Source: Halothiobacillus sp. (GTDB taxonomy: Bacteria; Pseudomonadota; Gammaproteobacteria; Halothiobacillales; Halothiobacillaceae). From it: a DNA stretch of 58,299 nt. The position numbers and the translations under genes were made by a program. The stretch is from contig NZ_JAQTTX010000013.1 of the NCBI RefSeq assembly GCF_028710545.1, forward strand, positions 1 to 58,299, read 5' to 3'. Within the stretch, counting starts at the first letter, position 1, and each line of letters begins with the position of its first letter. Under the pieces are notes generated by a model. That model ran no database searches, was not told the origin of the DNA, and saw only the letters and a program-made list of their open reading frames with translations. Below, one piece after another: positions 54,237 through 58,299 of the stretch.

Positions 54237-56747
54237 ATGACCAAATTCAGTGAACTGGATATCGGTGTAGATGGCATGACTTGCGCCTCGTGCAGTTCGC
54301 GAGTGGAGCGTGGTCTTGCCAAACTTCCAGGCGTGGCCTCTGCCAGTTTGAACCTCGCCACCGAACAGGCAACGATCAAATTCGACCCGCAACAGGTGCA
54401 TCCCGCCGACTTGATCGAAGTCATCAGGGATGTCGGCTATACACCGGTTGTCGCCGAGATAGATCTCGCCATCGAAGGGATGACCTGCGCTTCTTGCGTC
54501 GGGCGCGTTGAGCGTGCACTGAAGCATTTGCCTGCTGTGCTGGATGCCGTGGTGAATCTGGCGACCGAACGCGCCCATGTTCGCTATATCCCGGCGATGG
54601 TTGGGCCGGATGAGTTGATCGTCGCAGTGATAGAGGCGGGTTATGGCGCCAGCCTTGTCGATGATTTTGCTGATGGTCACACCAATGGTGTGGAGCCGGA
54701 TGATAACCGTCAGCAGAAGAACCTCTCTGCCATGAAGCGTGACGTGATTCTGGCTGCCGGATTCTCTCTGGTTATCATGTTCCTATCCATGGGCGCCATG
54801 TTCATCCCCGGGCTGGAGCGCGTGTTGGCAGGAATCAGCCCGTTCCCGAATTTTTGGGACTGGGTTCAACTGCTCCTCGCTTCGGTTGTACTGTTCGGCC
54901 CGGGGCGACGTTTTTTCAAACCGGGCTTTATCGCCTATCGTCATCTCTCGCCGGATATGAACTCACTTGTCGCGACCGGCACAGGAGCGGCTTACGCTTA
55001 CAGTGTGTTGGTGCTGGTTTTCCCCTTCTTGTTTCCGGTCGAGGCCAGGCATGTCTATTTTGACTCGTCCGCAGTAGTCATTGCGGCCGTATTGGCAGGC
55101 AAATATCTGGAAGCGCTCGCCAAGAGCAGAACCTCCGCCGCGATACGCAAACTGATTGATTTGCAGGCGAAAACGGCGCATATCCTCGATGAATCCGGTG
55201 TTGAGCGGGATGTGTCCTTGGCACAACTGCACAAAGGTGATCGATTTGTCGTGCGTCCCGGCGAGCGTATTCCGACGGATGGGCGCGTGATCGAGGGACG
55301 TGCCCACATCGATCAATCGATGCTGACGGGCGAGCCATTGCCTGTCGCCAAGGGGCAGGGTGACGAGGTTGTCGGCGGTACGGTCGATCAGGACGGGCGC
55401 TTGCTGATTGAGGCGACTTCGGTTGGTCGAGATACCGTTCTGGCTCAAATCATCAAGCTGGTTGAAAGTGCGCAAACGGGCAAGTTGCCGATACAGGGTC
55501 TGGCCGATCGCGTGGTTCGCGTGTTCACGCCTGTTGTGCTGGCCATTGCGCTGATTACCTTCATTACCTGGATTGTATTGACCGGCAATGTCAGTGTGGC
55601 GCTTGTCGCCGCTGTCGCCGTGCTGGTGGTCGCTTGTCCCTGTGCCATGGGCTTGGCAACGCCCGCCGCCATTATGGTGGGCACGGGTCGTGCAGCAGAG
55701 TTGGGTGTGCTTTTTCGCAAAGGCGAAGCATTGGAAACGCTTTCCCGTGTGGATACGGTACTGTTCGATAAAACAGGCACATTGACGGAAGGCCGCCCGA
55801 CTTTATCGGATATCGGCGGCCCTTCGCCCGATGAAGCCCTACGCTTGGCGGCGGCTCTTGAAGGAGCATCCGAGCATCCTCTGGGGCGTGCCATCGTGAC
55901 TGCTGCAGAACAGCGAGGTGTCATATTGCCTGCTGCCGAGGACTTCCGCTCTATCGTCGGTGATGGCATCGAAGGCATGATCGAAGGGCACAGGGTGCGT
56001 GTCGGTTCTCGCCATTTTCTTGAACGTGAAGGCGTGGATCTCGGCTCGAATTCCACAGAAGCCGCTCAATTTGAAGAGGCAGGCCAAACGACCGTATTTG
56101 TCTCTGCAGACAGCACGTTTCTCGGCTGGCTGGCGATTGCTGATCGAATCAAACCCGAGGCAAAAAGCGTGGTTGATGCCTTGCGCCAGCGGGGCATCCA
56201 TATTGCGATGGTCACCGGAGACGCGAAGCGGACCGCTCAAACGGTTGCCGCCATGCTGGGTATCGACGAAGTACACGCAGAAATTCGCCCACAGGATAAG
56301 GCCAGGGTGGTTTCTGAACTTCAATCCAAGGGACGTCGCGTTGCATTTGTTGGCGACGGTATCAATGATGCGCCTGCATTGGCTCAGGCCGATGTTGGCA
56401 TCGCGCTGGCTTCAGGGACAGATATCGCCATCGAGGCGGCCGATGTCACGCTCACGCGAGGCCAATTGCGCGAGGTGGTTACGGCAATAACAGTCGCGCG
56501 ACACACCCTCTCCAATATTCGCGGCAATCTGTTCTGGGCCTTCTTTTACAACATTCTTTTGATACCGATTGCTGCGGGCGTTGCCGTTTCGATCGGCATT
56601 CATCTCAATCCAATGGTGGCCGGGGTGGCAATGGGCTTATCCTCGGTGTTCGTGCTGGGGAACAGTCTTCGTCTTAAAAGGCTCAAAGCATTCCAACCAG
56701 ATCCAATCACCCAATCAACCAATATCCCGTCTCACCCCAAAACCTAG
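54237..56747 (+). CDS. copA: CopA, copper-exporting P1B-type ATPase
   Basis: The 836-residue protein has two heavy-metal-binding domains (C16-A-S-C19 and C84-A-S-C87), the transport motif C467-P-C469, the phosphorylated D511 in '[11 protein letters not shown]', and the late '[20 protein letters not shown]'. CPC and GMTCxxC motifs mark a Cu+ exporter. A clear CueR site was not found upstream. CopZ and a glutaredoxin-like gene follow. Confidence 0.96.
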   Translation: MTKFSELDIGVDGMTCASCSSRVERGLAKLPGVASASLNLATEQATIKFDPQQVHPADLIEVIRDVGYTPVVAEIDLAIEGMTCASCVGRVERALKHLPAVLDAVVNLATERAHVRYIPAMVGPDELIVAVIEAGYGASLVDDFADGHTNGVEPDDNRQQKNLSAMKRDVILAAGFSLVIMFLSMGAMFIPGLERVLAGISPFPNFWDWVQLLLASVVLFGPGRRFFKPGFIAYRHLSPDMNSLVATGTGAAYAYSVLVLVFPFLFPVEARHVYFDSSAVVIAAVLAGKYLEALAKSRTSAAIRKLIDLQAKTAHILDESGVERDVSLAQLHKGDRFVVRPGERIPTDGRVIEGRAHIDQSMLTGEPLPVAKGQGDEVVGGTVDQDGRLLIEATSVGRDTVLAQIIKLVESAQTGKLPIQGLADRVVRVFTPVVLAIALITFITWIVLTGNVSVALVAAVAVLVVACPCAMGLATPAAIMVGTGRAAELGVLFRKGEALETLSRVDTVLFDKTGTLTEGRPTLSDIGGPSPDEALRLAAALEGASEHPLGRAIVTAAEQRGVILPAAEDFRSIVGDGIEGMIEGHRVRVGSRHFLEREGVDLGSNSTEAAQFEEAGQTTVFVSADSTFLGWLAIADRIKPEAKSVVDALRQRGIHIAMVTGDAKRTAQTVAAMLGIDEVHAEIRPQDKARVVSELQSKGRRVAFVGDGINDAPALAQADVGIALASGTDIAIEAADVTLTRGQLREVVTAITVARHTLSNIRGNLFWAFFYNILLIPIAAGVAVSIGIHLNPMVAGVAMGLSSVFVLGNSLRLKRLKAFQPDPITQSTNIPSHPKT

Positions 56748-56758
56748 AGGTATTTCCC

Positions 56759-57154
56759 ATGAGTTCTTATGTTTTCTCCGTCACCAGCCCGAAAGATTAC
56801 GAATCAACCATCCCGATGGTTACCGAGGCATTAAAGCAGGAAGGCTTTGGTGTGCTGACTACGATCGATGTGGCTGCAACACTCAAGGCAAAATTAGGTC
56901 TCGAACGAAAGCCATACATTATTCTGGGCGCCTGCAACCCGAACTTCGCCCATCAGGCAATGGAAGCCGAACCGGATATCGGCGCTCTTTTACCCTGCAA
57001 TGTTGTCGTGCGCACCGAACCGGATGACACGGTGAGCGTCGTATTCATGGATCCGGTATCCGTTCTGGGGATGGTCAACCACCCCGGCGTGGATAAGATC
57101 GGTCACGAGGTGCGTGAAAAACTCATGCGCGTCGCCGAAGCTGTACGCGGTTGA
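56759..57154 (+). CDS. DUF302-domain protein
   Basis: The 131-residue protein has the DUF302 pattern, e.g. 'EALKQEGFGVLTTIDVAATLKAKLG' and 'ILGACNPNFAHQAMEAEPDIGALLPCNVVV'. Family members are small soluble proteins of unknown function often near copper or sulfur genes; one Cys pair (Cys in ACNP, Cys in PCN) could bind metal. AGAGGTA lies just before ATG 56759. It is in the copA operon, 11 bases after copA. Confidence 0.85.
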   Translation: MSSYVFSVTSPKDYESTIPMVTEALKQEGFGVLTTIDVAATLKAKLGLERKPYIILGACNPNFAHQAMEAEPDIGALLPCNVVVRTEPDDTVSVVFMDPVSVLGMVNHPGVDKIGHEVREKLMRVAEAVRG

Positions 57155-57189
57155 TGTGATGAAAGCACTTTGAATCAGGGGGATCAACA

Positions 57190-57396
57190 ATGAGTGAAAT
57201 CAAGTTAAAAATTACCGGCATGACCTGCGAACACTGCGTTCGCGCCGTCAACAAGGCGCTTGGGGACGTGCCGGGTGTAACCGATGTTGAAGTAACTCTG
57301 CAACCGGGTTCCGCAGTTATTCATGGTGAGATGGACCCGGCCGATCTCATCTCTGCGGTGACCAGTGAAGGCTATACAGCGGAGGTTCAGTCTTGA
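57190..57396 (+). CDS. copZ: CopZ-type copper chaperone
   Basis: The 68-residue protein is a single HMA domain with C13-E-H-C16 ('GMTCEHC'), the Cu+ chaperone pattern. GGGGGATC precedes ATG 57190. It ends in TTGA, shared with the next start codon. Confidence 0.92.
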   Translation: MSEIKLKITGMTCEHCVRAVNKALGDVPGVTDVEVTLQPGSAVIHGEMDPADLISAVTSEGYTAEVQS

Positions 57397-57668
57397 GTGC
57401 AGCACCTCAGACCACGAGCACTTCGGTATTGCTTTACACCAGTCCCGGTTGTCCTGATTGTGCTGCCGTACGCAACTACCTCAATGAACACCGGATTGAT
57501 TTCGAAGAGCGCAGCGTGGCTAACCCCGGTGTGGCCGATGAGGCCAAATCCCGTTACGGTGTGCGTGTCGCACCGATTACCGTTATTGCAGGCAATGCAA
57601 TATGGGGGACCTTCGCTGAACAGAAGCCGAAGCTTGATGCCACGTTCGGGAAAACTGGAATGCAGTAG
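57393..57668 (+). CDS. glutaredoxin-like protein
   Basis: The 91-residue protein starts with TTG 57393, overlapping the copZ stop, with GGAGGT at 57381-57386. It has a thioredoxin/glutaredoxin fold with C20-P-D-C23 in 'YTSPGCPDCAAVRNYL' and a cis-Pro loop 'VRVAPITVI'. It may reduce or carry copper-bound thiols. It is coupled to copZ. Confidence 0.85.
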   Translation: MSAAPQTTSTSVLLYTSPGCPDCAAVRNYLNEHRIDFEERSVANPGVADEAKSRYGVRVAPITVIAGNAIWGTFAEQKPKLDATFGKTGMQ

Positions 57669-58001
57669 CTTTTTGGTGTGGCCGGTGTTGCAATCGTTTT
57701 TACATCACCCGATATCATTCTGGTGCTGGGAAGATCATGGTGGTCAAGACAATCGCATCAGCCACAAATTCAAAATCGGCTACTTCAGGGTTTTGCCAAC
57801 GGCTATGTGGCAAAAGTGACACAAGAGTAAACCCTGCCCATAGGGTCATTTATTCTGGCTAAAACCTTACAATTTTCTAGTGTTCTGACTTGGGACGGGG
57901 AATAGTCCGGGCAAAAGAAAATCCAAACTCGCTGAGTTTCTTAAATTCTATGCACCGTAACTACCGCTAATTTCGATCAAGTCACTGATTTAAAATCATT
58001 T
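57669..58001. other. non-coding stretch after copper operon
   Basis: No supported gene. It contains the tRNA-3' flank repeat at 57897-57939, with a hairpin arm pair AAACTC/GAGTTT near 57926-57939. A frame reaching 57819 is only an overlapping frame of the glutaredoxin gene. Confidence 0.5.
57897..57939. repeat. 43-bp repeat downstream of tRNA-Thr
   Basis: This matches 36083-36125 (downstream of tRNA-Leu) at 37 of 43 bases. The stem differs: AAACTC/GAGTTT replaces the CCCAG/CTGGG stem of the first copy. Both lie on the 3' side of a tRNA gene. Confidence 0.7.
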
Positions 58002-58077
58002 TGGTGCCGGAAATAGGAATTGAACCTACGACCTTCGCGTTACGAATGCGCTGCTCTACCAACTGAGCTATTCCGGC
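58002..58077 (-). tRNA. tRNA-Thr, anticodon CGT, CCA encoded
   Basis: The minus strand folds as a 76-nt cloverleaf: acceptor GCCGGAA, D-arm 'AGCTCAGTTGGTAGAGC', anticodon loop TTCGTAA within CGCA/CGCG-type stem, T-arm 'GTAGGTTCAATTCCTA', and an encoded CCA. It is close in sequence to gammaproteobacterial tRNA-Thr. Confidence 0.96.
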
Positions 58078-58086
58078 AAGACGTGA

Positions 58087-58115
58087 AATTTTCCTGATCT
58101 TGTTGGGAATGTCAA
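58087..58115 (-). promoter_or_regulatory. tRNA-Thr promoter candidate
   Basis: On the minus strand TTGACA (58110-58115) and a weak AAAATT (58087-58092) are 17 bases apart, immediately upstream of tRNA-Thr. It shares the -35 of the tRNA-Leu promoter. Confidence 0.6.
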
Positions 58116-58147
58116 CGGAAGAACGGGAGCTATGGGCCGGAGGGCAT

Positions 58148-58299
58148 TCAGGCGTGTGTCTTGTCGAGCCGGGCCAGCGTCTGCGCTTCCATGGCCTTGA
58201 GATCGTCGATTTCTTCGCGGGTGAAACCGGCGGCCATGCGCCCCGGTTCGTCGTAGGGGCCGCGAATACGGCCGTGCATGTATTCGGCCAGCAAGTCGC
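58148..58299 (-). CDS. 3' end of an unrecognised gene, N-terminus outside window
   Basis: A minus-strand frame runs in from the right edge and stops with TGA at 58148-58150. About 49 residues are visible, acidic and helical, ending in 'MEAQTLARLDKTHA'. I do not recognise the family. Confidence 0.5.
   Translation of the reverse strand, partial: DLLAEYMHGRIRGPYDEPGRMAAGFTREEIDDLKAMEAQTLARLDKTHA

Noticed and set aside
57397..57819. 140-codon frame downstream of copZ
   Set aside because: It is an overlapping frame of the glutaredoxin-like gene, whose C-P-D-C motif and ribosome-binding site fit the other frame.

Overview
The window suggests a gammaproteobacterial chromosome, possibly a sulfur-oxidising or other autotroph-like lineage. 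That rests on CCA-encoding tRNA genes, a complete SUF operon led by an Rrf2 regulator, a Zur-box TonB receptor and a cytochrome bd-like oxidase with a fused c-type haem. The genus is inference only. The left part, up to a tRNA-Leu at about 36.2 kb, looks like accessory DNA (phage-type genes, a defence cluster, metal/arsenic transporters). The right part is ordinary chromosome.

Region 1 (1-3968): the end of a phage-type structural gene and a small phage-type gene, followed by a compact cassette of amidoligase, unknown protein, class II glutamine amidotransferase and gamma-glutamylcyclotransferase-like protein. This is a known kind of peptide/amide-bond-modifying gene set found in phages and prophages.

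Region 2 (4000-29688): a strong sigma70-type promoter followed by 16 co-directional genes whose gaps are all about 40 bp or less. The core is a type I BREX phage-defence system (HTH regulator, brxA, brxB, brxC, pglX, pglZ, brxL). Two accessory insertions interrupt it: an AT-richer ATPase + PD-(D/E)XK-like pair between brxC and pglX, and a DUF1016/YhcG-type nuclease-like gene between pglX and pglZ, which is bracketed by two copies of the pglX 3' end. Downstream and apparently in the same transcription unit are an RloC/PrrC-like zinc-hook ATPase with a candidate anticodon-nuclease triad, SbcD, SbcC, two unrecognised proteins and a DUF2188 protein.

Region 3 (29689-36190): a Fic gene between two diverged 240-260 bp repeats, structured non-coding DNA, a CDF-type cation transporter with two HMA-like domains between 33-bp direct repeats, then an MFS transporter coupled to an ACR3/BASS-type arsenic exporter-like gene. 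The region ends at the 3' side of tRNA-Leu(CAG).

Region 4 (36191-58299): an inositol-monophosphatase-family enzyme; a bd-like oxidase operon with cytochrome c; the suf operon (regulator-sufB-C-D-S-T-Rieske-sufA-like-sufE); a ZnuD-like TonB receptor behind a Zur box, divergent from an unknown secreted protein; an HDOD-GAF protein; a copper operon (copA-DUF302-copZ-glutaredoxin-like); tRNA-Thr(CGT); and the end of an unknown gene. A 161-bp element made of five consecutive hairpins occurs twice (36604 and 53980, 97% identical). No rRNA, CRISPR array, integrase or transposase was seen.
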